From the NCBI GenBank assembly GCA_934045905.1, contig OW203773.1, positions 18,897,246 through 18,961,245 on the forward strand: 64,000 nt of DNA, written 5' to 3'. This document shows, piece by piece, positions 11,331-26,300 of this stretch. Every line of letters begins with the position of its first letter. The first letter of the stretch is position 1. The translations under genes were made by a program, and so were the position numbers. A model generated the notes under the pieces. That model did not search any database, was not told the DNA's origin, and saw nothing but the letters and a program-made list of their open reading frames with translations. Origin of the DNA: Leuctra nigra (taxonomy: Eukaryota; Arthropoda; Insecta; Plecoptera; Leuctridae).

Positions 11331-14300
11331 TTATATAATGAAGATTTTAAGAGATGAATGATCTGCTATTGAGCAATTATAGGTATTTACTCGTAAGGGC
11401 CAGTAAATATATCCACCTCGCGATGGTCTCTGTTTGAACAGTGTTTGAATGAGCAAGTTATTACCACGTTTGTCCCGTCTGATGCAGAACTTCTGTGTGC
11501 ACGTCGCTGACCTGCCATCGCTCCCGCACCGACAGCTGTTGCACTCCTTCTTAAACAACTTGCCGGGATCGCAGTTGATAGCTGCTGGAACATAACACAC
11601 AGTCGCGTTAAGAGTGCTGGATACAGGTGGCATAGCAGGCTGATATTGACTGAATATAAGGAATTGAATTGGAGCAGAGGATTTAAATTGATTTATATGA
11701 TGTTTTGTATGTTTATACATTCTGCATTACCTTATAATACCAAAGTAAATATTCTAAGATAGCACAAAAGTTTCATTCACAATGTGGGTTAATTATTTGA
11801 ATTTTTGTGATTTTTTTATCAAGATTGCTTGTCATTATTATACTTGATTGAAATTTAAAACTATACATATGCAAACTTTCCATAATTTATTCATGATTGA
11901 TTTTGGTCGATATATCATATCTTCATCAATTCAACGCGGTCTTAATTAGTATTCTGCACACTCTTCGTAAGAAATTGCATCAGTATTTTTTGAAATTATC
12001 ACTATTCACTAATTATATTTAATTCGTTTGGCTGAAGCGGTTTACCTCATAATGTAATGAGATTCTGTTATGTAGGAATTTCGAAATGTCACTTTCTGAC
12101 TCGGCAGAATAATGAGACGAGGAGACGATATTTCTTATAACATTGCTATCTGTAATATCAACGCCTCCGTTCAGACACAGTAGGCGAAAATTAATTAATA
12201 ATAATTATTTAAAAAATTATACATTAATTATGACCTGACATTTTGTTAGAATCTTAGTGTGTAGGCGTCATTTTCTCTTACATCACAGACAGAGCAGCGG
12301 GTGACAGAAATCTGCACCTTGGCAGGACATCAAAGGAGCTGCAGCTGTGCATTGTTTTTCCACCATTAAGCAATTATAAATTATTACAAGTAAAAAATAT
12401 ATCACAATTTATTTGGAAAAAAAATCGCTATGAAAAATGTAATAGTACCTATGCACAATTTCACTCAATCTTATAAAAATATGAATTTGCGACCTTCTTG
12501 GAGCTAAATGAGTTATTTATTGACATTTGATCGGTTTATAGATCACGAGATGAAACAATTGAACATCTACACAATTACAATTAGGTATTGGGACATCTCG
12601 TCAGGTTTTCATATTTATTAAATTATTGATTTATTGATTGATGGTCTTCTTTGGTGTGGTTAGATGTTCTTTCTTATAACAGTCTTTCTCTAAAGAAAAT
12701 GTAAAGTATTTATGTCAATTGAGAAGGAAAAAATTCGAAGAATTGAAAGCAGAAGAGATGCAATATAAGAGTAAATGGGAATTGTGGAAGGTCGACTTGG
12801 AACTAGAAAATACGTTATTATTATATTGTTGGTGATTTAATGCTCAAGAAAATGTTTTTTGATACTTTTGAATATTTGTTTTATGATAAAAGGTTGTAAA
12901 AGTTAAATGATAATAAAGATATTGTTGCCCTTTTCATTGATTTCAGTAAAGCATTTGATACCCTAGAATACGATAAATTAATAGCGGCTTTGGAAATATC
13001 AGGAACTAGGGGGCTAATTTTCTACTGGTTTATGAATTATTTGTTAAATAGAAAGTTATTAGTAAAGGTAAGCCATTGTGAAAGCAAAATTTTAAAATTT
13101 AATTGCATTGCACAAGGTTCAATATTAGGACCTACATTATACCTCTTATATGTAAATAATATGTGCAATAATTTAGTAAATTGTAAAGTATACCTATATG
13201 CAGATGAAACCGTAATGATCACAGAACACAAATATCTAGAGGAAGCAGAAGAATGAATGTAAGAAAATTTTAACAGAATTATTAGGTGGACACATGATAA
13301 TGGATTAGTAATAAATTATAAGAAGACAAAGGTAATGCATATACGTACTTGTAAAAAACCTACTCGAGGTCTCGATATTGTTTTCCATGATTGTGAGTGT
13401 TTAGAAAATACATCTGTAGTTGGAAATAATACATGGACTTGTAATTGTAATTATAAATTAGAAACGGTAAATGAAATTAAATATCTGGGAGTTATGATAG
13501 ACAAAACATTTAAATTTAAAGTTCAGGCTGAAGCGGTCAGAAATAAGTTAAGAGTGTGTGTATTTAAATTGTATACGTTGAAACAATATTTGCCTTTCCA
13601 TACTTTGCGGATAGTCTACTTGGCTCTTGTTGAAAGTGTTATGAGGTATGGTATCTTGACATGGGGACATGCATCAGATTATTTAATAAATATTATTTCA
13701 AGATTACAAACAAGAATTTTAAAGAATCTATTGCCGGAGCATTTAAAAAATGATATAATAAAAAACAATAGTATATACTCATTCTGTGGAGTGTTCACAT
13801 TTCAGCAATTAAATGATTACCAACTAATATAAAAACATTATTTCAATAAAGAAAATAAAATCACCAAAATTCACAAATACAATATTCGGAAGGTCCAGTA
13901 TGTAGTTCCTCGATATAATAACAATTACGGAAAAAATACAACAGCAGTCAAAGTACCTATGACTTTCAATAATTTGCCAGAGACCTTCCACAATTTCGAT
14001 AAAATTAGTCATGTTAAATTTAGCCTAAAATTGTTTTATATAACCTGAGACATATCTCTCTTTTGTATTTCAATATGTTTTCTTATTTTTTTGCAGGATA
14101 TTTTGTGTATTGTTTATCTTGATTCCTTTTCTTTTCAGCATAAGTTTTAGTTTAGTTTAGTTTAGTTTTATTTTTATTATGAGTTTGATGATTTGATGTA
14201 TATGTGTTATGTGTATTGTGTATTGTGTAGTACTCCTGCTGATAAGCTTAATTTATTTTGTAGCTTAGCAGGGCAAAGTACATAATATTTGTATATGTTC

Positions 14301-17300
14301 TCAAATAAATAAAATAAATACAAAAATATTGTCCTTAGAAGATTTCAAAAGATAAGTCGTAACTGTATTTAAATTGTATTTAACAAGGGTTAACAAGATA
14401 ACGATATTATCAAATAATATTAATTATGTAAGTAAAATTAATTATGAAAGTTTAAAAGCACGAAAAATTGAAGCTCATTTTCTTTCAACTATGGCGATTT
14501 CTTTGACTAATGGCGCTGGAGGTATGGATGTAGATATTACCACGAGTGTCACGATGGATGTCTTTGACTAATGGCGCTGGAGGTATGGATGTAGATATTA
14601 CCACGAGTGTCACGATGGATGTCTTTGACTAATGGCGCTGGAGGTATGGATGTAGATATTACCACGAGTGTCTCGATGGATGTCTTTGACTAATGGCGCT
14701 GGAGGTATGGATGTAGATATTACCACGAGTGTCTCGATGGATGTCTTTGACTAATGGCGCTGGAGGTATGGATGTAGATATTACCACGAGTGTCACGATG
14801 GATGTCTTTGACTAATGGCGCTGGAGGTATGGATGTAGATATTACCACGAGTGTCTCGATGGATGTCTTTGACTAATGACGCTGGAGGTATGGATGTAGA
14901 TATTACCACGAGTGTCTCGATGGATGTCTTTGACTAATGGCGCTTCAGGTATGGATGTAGATATTACCACGAGTGTCTCGATGGATGTCTTTGACTAATG
15001 GCGCTGGAGGTATGGATGTAGATATTACCACGAGTGTCTCGATGGATGTCTTTGACTAATGGCGCTGGAGGTATGGATGTAGATATTACCACGAGTGTCT
15101 CGATGGATGTCTGTGACTAATGGCGCTGGAGGTATGGATGTAGATATTACCACGAGTGTCTCGATGGATGTCTGTGACTAATGGCGCTGGAGGTATGGAT
15201 GTAGATATTACCACGAGTGTCTCGATGGATGTCTGTGACTAATGGCGCTGGAGGTATGGATGTAGATATTACCACGAGTGTCTCGATGGATGTCTTTGAC
15301 TAATGGCGCTGGAGGTATGGATGTAGATATTACCACGAGTGTCTCGATGGATGTCTTTGACTAATGGCGCTGGAGGTATGGATGTAGATATTACCACGAG
15401 TGTCTCGATGGATGTCTGTGACTAATGGCGCTGGAGGTATGGATGTAGATATTACCACGAGTGTCTCGATGGATGTCTGTGACTAATGGCGCTGGAGGTA
15501 TGGATGTAGATATTACCACGAGTGTCTCGATGGATGTCTGTGACTAATGGCGCTGGAGGTATGGATGTAGATATTACCACGAGTGTCTCGATGGATGTCT
15601 TTGACTAATGGCGCTGGAGGTATGGATGTAGATATTACCACGAGTGTCGCGATGGATGCAGAACTTCTGCGTGCAGGCGGCTGAGCGACCGTCAGAGGAG
15701 CAACGGCAAGTGTTGCATTCTTTCTTGAACGACTTCCCGGGCACACAGTCCACGATGGTCTCTGAAGATGAGGAAGAAAATCTATTTAGTAGTGATACGT
15801 TCTCCGGAGACTTAATTACATCTTGACCTAGACTTGGAGACTTTTTGGAGATTTTATAAATGAAAAGATTATGTGGACTGATCACCTTAGTCATTTATTT
15901 GCCGTATGTATGCAACCATTGACTTTGCATATTGCACGTAGTCATTTCAAATAGTCTCAATTAATCTTAGAGGCCTCGATATTCTGGTGAATAAGATACA
16001 ATGTGTACATTACTAGTATGGTATTTGTATCATACCAGGTTTCAAAATGCATAGTGAACAGAAGTATACATTAGTATACAATATTATGTGAGTTCATTTT
16101 GGACAAAAACTGTGTGCACAAGATAGAAAAACAGGTTACAATAGTAAGCAATAGTATACGTTAGTATATTCGACGTGTGGTTTGACCAACCAAAATGTAT
16201 TTAATAAAATTAATCTCTTTTTTTATTTTTTGAAACAAAACCAGCTGATCAAAATTCAATAACGAGCCAAGACCAGTGTTTAATTTCAAATAAAATGTAT
16301 TATGGAAATCATTGTACTTCTTATTTCAAAATATTGATGTTGCTAGTTATGAAAATGTGTACATATAAAATAGATGTCTTATGCAGCCAATGTTATTATC
16401 ATAATGATGAACTGACCTCGTGTTATCCTGGCATGAAGAGTCTGGCAGATATTCTTAGTGCATTGGTAGCCGTCACCTTGTAGTGCGCATGTGCAGGTGT
16501 TGCATTGTTGCCGGATTGTATCGCCTGGTTCACAAGGCTGCGTTGCCAAGTCTCCGCCACCTCGAACAATACAAACAGTTTATTGCATTTGATGCTTCCA
16601 TCTTCCATATTTTAAAGAAACGCAAATATACGTCAATATTCAAAGTTTTAAAATTCATTTTCTTTAAAAACAGTTTTTAACATTTAGATCATTCCGAGGA
16701 ATGTTTTGGTACCATTTCGATTAGGTTATTGAGGAATGAACGCCACTACGGTTGCCATCTTCTTTCTATTTATAAAAGCCTATTTGGCGGCGTCGAGTGG
16801 CAGATATAATTATACGAAAAATGATACTAATAATGTTCGGGTATCATTTCGTGATTGCAATTCTACATTATTATGAGGCATGTACACAGTTAAATAATGG
16901 GAGTAAGGTTATAAATAGATATCGCAAAATATTTTTTTTGGATAAAAATCAAGAATATATTTTTTTTTTAATTCTAAATCCTCATTTTCAGATCATAGTT
17001 CTGCGTTCACAACTACAAAAGTACAGAAAGTACAAAAGTACCAAGATCTTTTCTTTAAGAATTAATATTAAAGTTCCTCAAAAAAAATTGTGTAATTAAA
17101 TATAAGTTGGTACAAGTATGTATAATGCCTTAAAATTATTAATATCTTGATCAATCACCATAAAGTAAAATTTCCATTCTGAACGAAAATCGTGAAACTC
17201 ATTACAAAAATTTACATAATTTAACGCGAATATGAAAAATCATTATACCATCAAAGTGTTTGTTTCGTATATGCTTAAATTAAATCTGTATAAATTTATA

Positions 17301-20300
17301 AAGTTATATCTGGTATAAAGCTTCGTATTAGGATTAATAATTCGGATCGGTATAATTATCGTACCATGGTTAAATACGGTTAATATTTTACTTTATATTT
17401 ATAATGTGCCGCTCCATGGACTGATTAAAGTGTTGTCAGTATATTTGAATACCATCACATACCCTGTTGAGTGGAACTATAAAAATATAACTCCATTAAC
17501 TTATTTCCAAATTTTAAATATTATAATTTACTTCACGAAAATATGCATCAAAATTAAACTTTTTTGTGACAACTAAAGTCTCAAAATCAAATTTCTGGCA
17601 AGACATTTGAAATTCTTAACCAGTAATGAAGGGTTAAGAGTGTACAGATAACAACATCGAGGGTGTATTGATTGCAACTGCTATCTGGTTCTAGCAATAC
17701 CTGGGGACAAAGGAGTGGATGCAACTTTACTAATGTCTATCACGACAGAGCTGGACAATGTTGTTATTTCACTGCAAGAGAAGCATCAATTGAGACCATT
17801 TAGAGTGATTTGAGTTCACGGAATTAGATTAACATTAACACTGATCATGATGGCGTCGTTTAGTTGACATTGAGTGACAAAACCAGAGAGTAGGCGTTGA
17901 GGTCTCTGTACTGGATTAGGACAAGGAGAAGTTTACATCGTTGTACTTCTTATTTCTTACAATCAAATGTTGGTTCGTGTAGTGATCGTGGTCTGATCGA
18001 GAAGTCCTTTGCCCGAGTGAGATTAGTCAAGTCTCAAGAAAGTGTATTTACATACTCTAATAATAATGATAAATAATCTAATCGCACGAGAAATCCCATG
18101 TGACGGGAAACGCGTCGTATACCGGGAATATTAATTGTGTGTCATTACCAAGTCCCAACAATCTGTTTACTTGGTGAATACTTTGTTACCTTGATAAGAT
18201 AGCAAATTATAATCTCAGTGTCAAATTGTCTGCTTTGAAATTAGAAGAAAACAGTAAATTTACTGAAATCTATTCGTCTTTCAACAAAAGTAAATCATGT
18301 TTGGTTTCAGACATATCTCTGATTTCATAAAATAACTATTATTCTGAAATGTAATTTATACGAGATTTCCCTACGATGCGCCAATTATTTTCGCTTTGAA
18401 GTATCATTCAGTCTGAAATATTATATAAAATGCACGCTATGATCTCGCGTCAGATTGCTTTGATCGTTCTCTTAATTCAATGGAATCTATTATTTTCAGC
18501 TTGCATCTCTTATCATATTATTCGCAGGATGTTCTTCTACTTGGGTTATACAGGAGGCGAGAACTGAAACGACAAAGAGTTGCTTATGGGAGAAGCAGCT
18601 GATTGAGATGATTTGCTTTGCTGTGCAGTCAGATGCCCATACGTTTTACTGGGCAGCCTCAGGAATAAAACTCTCTATGGGTAGACAAATTCTAACTTGA
18701 GAAAATTTAAGCTGGGCAACTTTAAATAAAAATAACTCTATGTTACTCAATAACTCAATAACTCTTTATAATTTTAAATAAAATTATAATATTAAAAGTT
18801 TATATTAAAAATATAAAATTAAATTTTTGTATTTTAATTTTTTGAAAAAATAAATTGCGATCCATTGTTTCTTTGACAGTTGATGAGGTGATTTCTTAAG
18901 TACTGTTACTCATCGAATGATCTTAATCCTTACTGCATGCAGCCACATAAGAAATGGCTTTTGTGAATGGGGGAACAGTTCAAAGAAAAATATAGACAGA
19001 ATAATAATTCTTCAGAAAAGGGCAGTTATGATAATTTTAGAACTTTAAAATATGGAGTCATGTAAAATAAAAGTTAGAGAATTGGGAATTATGACCGTCC
19101 CAGGTATTTATAACCACTCAACCATCATGCTGGCAGTGAATAATGGGTCGCTGAGTAAAACAAACTAATGTGTAACTACATAGATATAATATTAGGAGGA
19201 AAAAAGACATTCATGTAGAATTAAGTTGGCTTCAAATCTCAAGCAAAGCTCCCACTTCAATAAACTTCCCCCAAAAAATTAAGGACATAAAGGATACAAG
19301 TTTATTTTATAATAACCTCAAAGATTACCTTATTATTATAGATCGTTATACTGTACAAGAATATATGGATAAGTAAAATTAAATTCGGATTCGAGTCTTA
19401 CCTATATCCACGGTTAAATAGTACCTATATGTAATTTTATTTTATATTATATTATATTTCCTTTTATATAATTTTATCATGTATCATGTTTAATTATTCA
19501 CGTTTTACGACTGAATTTCAAAGCGGCGAGTTTGTAATAATTAACCCTGAGATTAACTGTATTGTTAAAACAATGAACTTTGTAATTGACAATTAAATAA
19601 ATAAATGAAATGAAATAAAATGTCTTCAGGAAAATCCAGTGCATTTTCGAGAATTTTGATGGGAATTTTGATTTTGATCTTCATTTTCCAAACGTTGCAA
19701 ACTGCCGTGTGGCCTGTAGATTTTCTACTCAAATTAATTTACGGTATTTCATCTTGTATCAAGGAAAATCTGTGAGGTAAAACAGTAGACACGCTTTGAA
19801 CGCATTGTCCCAGTACCTATTAAATGCTTAACTGTTTTATTACATTTTTTACAAACATTTATTAAATGTTTTAATTAAAACTATTAAATGTTCCATCTGT
19901 TTTATATAAAAATTAATCGTTCATTTTAATCGATGTGAGAGCTGATTTGTAATGAAATCTAACCTAGGACCTCCAGGATCCAAGTTCTGTGTTTTATTTC
20001 CCTAGCTATTTCACCAGACAAGTAAGACATTAAAGTGAGGGTCAGGGATACAACGCTCTTATTTCCCATACGTCACAAACTACAAGGTGGCTGTAGGTGT
20101 CGTCTCAAATTATTTCAGAGTCGAACTGTCTTTAGCAATCGCGTTTTACTGATAACGACAGAGAGGAACAACATTTCTCGGTATTGCAATGCCGTCCGGA
20201 CTTTGTCAATATTTATCTGATGAACTGAACATCTGGTTTTTGTATTATTAGTTTTTATTTTTGCAATTGGGTTGAGATATTTTGTTGAAATCAACGTTAT

Positions 20301-23300
20301 TTGAGGTCGGATTGCTTTTAATAGGTTATGGATTATGAAAGGTCAGATTAGAAAAAGTATTTAAATGAATGACACATCGATTATTAAAAAAAAACACGTT
20401 CCGAGAAGAAACCGAGAGATAAAGATCGACAATTATTTCAAGCCGTTTTCTTGTTCTTTTTTGTGTTTTTTTTAAACATAATTAATTGTACATATTTCTA
20501 ATTGAAAAATTACTTCTAATCATGATTAACGTCGTTCTGCATCTAGTCTAATGGCGACGGATGAATGATTATAATTATGTGTGTAACATAATTTGAAGAA
20601 TAATTACGGATGTTGGGAAGGAGATGGTCAATGTCTTATTACAGCTTCATTCTCAAGACGATTGCCGATGGATCGTTTAACGGAACTTCAAAAATGTGTT
20701 CGCAAATGTAGACTATATCTGGATATATTTAGCAGTTCCGTGGATTTCTTCCACGGATTTCTTCCGTGGATTTCTTCCGTCAACGCTTTCTGTCCCTGCA
20801 ATTTCAATCCTTCACATTTTTTAAAAAAATATTCGTAACGTTTAACATAATAATACAATAATACAATAATTAGCCTACTCAGCAACGATTAAGTCTTGGG
20901 AATTATAGCATATTAAAAGTTTGTGTCGTCTTCCCACACTTTTTTATTTGTGAATATTTCAAAAGGGCTCTAGCCAAACTTTCTCCCGTTTGGATAGCGC
21001 TACCACAACCAATGAGTACTTGAAACAAAAACGAGCGAAACTTATTTGTACATACGCGATTGCGATTTATGAAGAAGGCGATTTATGTACCTACAATAGG
21101 CTACTTCAAAGAAAAGTACAATTTAGTAGATATTGAGGTTATAGGGCTGTGGGTTGGGGCTAGAGGTACTATTTCTGATTTCTTTGTTAGTTTTTGTAGA
21201 CGTTTTAAGTTAAATAGGAAGATAATTTATAGTATAGTTTTGTTGGCCCTCAAAGGTTCGATCCAAATTTTTAGGAATCATTGTTATAATACCGTATAGT
21301 TGATAGTTATAGTATTTTTCAATTATGGTAATTTTAATTTTTCTGTATAACCTTTTCAATTTAATTTTAAACAACTTCATAATTAATTTCATGTATTTTA
21401 TATTGATAGTTATTCTGTGTTTGTACAACCTTTGTTAATAAGGCAGACTTTATTTCTCTGAATAAAGATATATATATATATATATGTACTTACTGTTAAC
21501 ATTTATCTATTTTTACTCTAGTATCACGTGTGAAAATAATAAAATATTGCAATTTCTAAATCATATTACAAGTAAATATGAGACAATAGGTATACAATGC
21601 ACCCCCTCAGTTGCTTCATATTAATGTTATTATTATGATATTCAGTTGCTATGCAGTGAGCCCATATCAAGTTATACTTGGAAGTAGAATTCATTGTGAC
21701 AGCTGTCATTACACGATCAAAATATAATTATTACACAACAACGTATTTAACTATCCACTATTTCGGTAGATATCTAAATGTCAACATCAATTCAAACTAT
21801 AAAACATTACAGTTTTGCAAAAATATTTTTTATTTTTTAAATCCACCCTCTACTGTAGCGTCAACTTGTGACCAACCTATCGTCCTAGCTTGGCATCGCC
21901 CTATCAGTTAGTTTTCAGCGTAATTCCATGTTCCACGGTCATCTATCAATCGATCACCGTCTCCGTATTGAATTGATATTGATTGCGTCCACGGGGCTGG
22001 GGCCATCTCGCTAGAGAATAGCTGTACAAGTGTCAAGTGTTGAGAGCTAATGGTGAACTTCCGCTAGGACCATGATGCAATAATATACTAGCTAGAAGAG
22101 GTGAGCCCATGCGCATGTGTGGGAGGAGCTTACTGCCGCTGTGACGTAAGCCTGACCACACCAGTATACGCGTGACCAGCGAGACGTCTTGTTTAGCGCC
22201 ATCACTCTTGCTGCTTTGACATTACTAATAAATAAATAATGGTAATTTGTGCCGTGTTCGGTTGTAACAATAGCCATAGAACTAAAATTTCACTCTTCAG
22301 TTTTCCAAAGGACCCTGATTTGTGTGCGAAATGGGTGCAATTTTGTAAGAGAACAGATACAGTTAATACCAAGAACGCACGAATTTGTGCTGAACATTTT
22401 CAAGCCAGTGACTATCACTGGAGCTTGCAACATAAGCTATTGGGGTATTCTCCCAAGCATTCCAAGAAAATTAATCCCAAAAGTGTCCCCAGTGTCAATC
22501 CGCCTCACATCAGCTCATCTCAAGTGGAGATCAAAGAAGATGTTTCACGTGTTGCGCGGCAAAAGAAAAGAAACCAAAGAAAACTCATCAAAGAATTAAC
22601 TTCTACAACAAGGTTGGTATAAGAATTGTTTTTCACATGTGTTGTCCTGAAGATTTAATATTTAATATCAACATCAATCAGCGGAATAATATTTATAAAC
22701 AAAGTAGGTAAGTTTGAAGTGAGAAAAATCAATTTCGTTATATCACATTCCAACTACAATTGAGATTTGAAATTCTTGAATCCTTCATTTTCAAAAAGGG
22801 TTTTCTATTTTTACATCTAACTGTACTGCGATAAGAACATTGCTGACAATAAGAATATGATAGCTCAGGCAAAATGAATGGAAATTGCCACTACTAGACC
22901 ATAGAAGAAAGAATACTCGAATTGTTTATTATATGACTAGACTGTCCCTTCTAAGATTTAGTCTGCGCGACATCCTGTAGACACTTTATACACAACAGTG
23001 CATTCCACTTTCCAGTCAGTTGACCGTATTTTCATAACAATTAAGTAAAATGCAAGACATATCGACTTATAATGAAATAACTACATTTTCATTCATGACA
23101 AAATCCAACCAAATCAACTAGGTAGTAATTCCATCAAATGTGAGATACCTACGAGGTACTAATGCTAAAATGTTATAATCTTGTTTGATTTATAATTTGA
23201 GAACCGGAACCTTTATGCAAGAACCGGAACCGGAACCGACCTTTATTGAGCGAGCGAAGCGAGCGTCTCATTTTCGCACTTTTGGCACTGAGCTCTGTTA

Positions 23301-26300
23301 TATCAGGATATTTTGAATGATTTCTTGTTTTATCACATATTTATAAGTATATACTTTTATAGCTTAATGAATTAATTTGGTCACTTGGAAGATTGTACCG
23401 AACTCGATTTTCGATGTCTAAATTATTTTCCAGCACAAGAGACCAGTTGGATCCATCCCCTGTCTCGTCAGAAATGCCTCAGACAATAGAACCACAGCTT
23501 GTCGCATCGTCATCAAATATTTCGGATGACACAATCATTGTTGCACCTAGGTGAGATGAACCACTGAAATAGCTGCATAAGTAGAAGATAAATCATATAA
23601 AGGGCGCTTCATTACAGAGCTAACTGTTGCCACATAAAAATTTGTAGAATAAATTTTTATTCTATTACATAATATATATATTAATATTTTTTAATTCGTA
23701 ATCAAATATTTATTGCAGGGCGTCATCCAGTGAAATTACCTGCGATAAGATTAAGAGGCTGGAAGCGGAGAACAAACGTTTAAAAGCGACCAACATGTCG
23801 TTACATATTAAACTACAGGCGATTAAAAACGAATCAAACAAAGCGGCGAAAATCAAATCTTTGCTTGGTGAGCTTTTCACAGAAGGCCAGATACGCTCTC
23901 TGCTCAGTGGGCGTAAGAGAGTGCTATGGAGTGCAGAAGACATCTCTGCAGCGATATCTCTTCGCACAGTGAGTGGGAAAGCTTACAGATATCTTCGAAA
24001 CAAACTGCACTACCCTCTGCCAGCCGTGTCGACTCTTAAGAGATGGGCTCAGAAGCTGCAATGTCAGGCGGGAACTCTCGACGAGGTCCTCAGCCTAATG
24101 GCGGCGAAAGGCAAGATGTTCAACCCCTATCAAAAGTTGACAGTTATTTCATTTGACGAGATGAAGGTTTTAGGCCAATTATGCTACGACCATTCTCATG
24201 ATATGGTGATTGGTCCATACAACCAAGCCCAAGTCATCATGGCCAGAGGTCTCGTAGGAAATTGGAAGCAGCCAATTTTCTACGACTTCGATTTCAAAAT
24301 GACTAAGGAAAAGCTGGAGGAAATCATTTGCCGCTTAGCTCAAGCTGGATACGAAGTAGTGGCCGTTGTAAGTGATATGGGTACCTCCAACATGGGCCTC
24401 TGGAATTCTTTGGGCATCTCCGTCGACAACGTTAGTTTCAAGAATCCCGCCAATCCCGAGTTGAAGATCTTCGCATTCAATGATGCACCACATCTGTTAA
24501 AGCTTGCCAGAAACCATTTTTTGGATCACGGATTTGTCTACAACAATGTGATAATAAATACAGACCCTCTTTTTCAATTGTTGGAGATCGTGAGCAAGGC
24601 TGAGGTGAGGATCGCGCACAAACTGACCTTACACCATCTCACTGTGAAGAAAGCTGGACGCCAGAAGGTAAAGACCGCGGCTCAACTCTTCTCCAACTCT
24701 GTGTCGAAGTCCCTGACTTGGTGCGGCAGCAAGGGGATGATTGCTGCAGAAAACTGGCGGGAGTGTGGCGCTATGCTCAAGCTCTTTAATGATTGGTTCG
24801 ACGTCCTGAACTGCAGGTCTGCAGAGCCCGACAGTCGTGACAGGATGAAAGCTTATGGATTAGCGATTACAACTCAGGCTAAAATCCTGGAAGACATGAC
24901 GGCAATGATGCAGGGGATGCGCATGAATGTCCCGGGAAGAAAGTCGATGCTGCCATTTCAGAAGGGCATAATCATTACATCGCGGTCCCTTCGAGAGCTC
25001 GCTGCCGACCTCGAGAGAAGACTCAACGTCAAGTATATCCTGACGTACCGTCTAAACCAAGATGTCCTCGATAACTTTTTCTCAGCCGTGCGAGCCGCAG
25101 GTCACTTACACGACCACCCCCTGCCCACCGAGTTCACACAAAGAATAAGAAATTTCATCCTTGGCCGTAACGATGGGGTTCTCTCAAGCAAGGCAAACAC
25201 CGAGACAGACACGACTGAGAAAATGGATTTGTTGTCTCAATTATCTGGCCCTTCCACGTCTGCAGTTCACACAGACACCCAGGCCTCGGCCCGTACAGAA
25301 GTGACCACCATTGAGGATGTCGCCGATAATGTTGATAGCGTCGATTTCATTTCATCAGCAATGGTGAGTTCAGTCCTCGATGTGACCGAGCTTGAAGTCG
25401 ATGAAGTCAGTGACGCAACACCAGACGTTGTCGACGAGAACTTTGGTGACGACTGGCTGAAGGAATGCTTCGCACAAGATGTCGAAGGCGCCGGTGTCAC
25501 TTTCATCGCGGGCTACCTGGCGTTTCGTGTGCGAGACAAGGACAGAACTCTCGGCATCCCCACAGGACGCCTGGACCTCAACCGACCAGAAGAGAAGGAA
25601 GAATCCAGGAGCTGGATCAACCATCTATCTGAAGGCGGCTTGCTACAACCCGATCCTGACTTTCTTGCTGAAGTCCAAAAAATGGATAAAATATTTAAGA
25701 ATTTTAACTTGATCGGCAATAAAAAACTCGAAATAAATCAAGAACCAAACTACATCAAGAAGTTAGTAGAAATGATTTTGCCAAAAATGAACATTTCGAA
25801 TGAGAAACTTGTTAAAATTTTTATTCGCACAAGAATGTACATTAGAATTAAGCAGATAAATAACAAACTAATCCAAGAAAAGAGGGATAAAGCTACAAAA
25901 AAAGTTAAGAAAACGGTTACCTAAAATATATGCTCAATGATAAGAAACATAATGACCTTTAAACATGACACAATAATTATTATCTAGAATGCCAAATACC
26001 TTTCTTATGTTTCTAATAATATAATGTGAATTACTGTATAGTGGTACGATAAACCACGAGAAACCTTTCGGTCGGTGGATCTGTCACAATGTTTGTAGAA
26101 GTACAGAATATTAAAATAGTTATTTCAGTTCGAACAAATCATCCTAGGATACAAGGCATTTAGAATTTATAAGTTTTTCTAGTGTCATGGTTTTGTTGTT
26201 GCAGAGCAATTTACAGAAGAAAAGTGATTCATCTTTTCACTAGTAAATGTATCTCTCATTTGAACCATTCAACATTAAAATATCGTGACGATTGTGATTT

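Noticed and set aside
12295..12365. Possible fourth pacifastin domain (several TGC codons)
   Set aside because: The cysteine codons fall in different frames and there is no acceptor or CNxCxC core.
23220..23270. CRISPR-like or regulatory direct repeats (accggaacc, gcgagcg)
   Set aside because: They are subrepeats of hAT and Helitron-like element ends found elsewhere in the window with clear termini.
25267..25719. Minus-strand and alternate-frame open frames over the transposase
   Set aside because: Shadows of the well-supported transposase exon 3.
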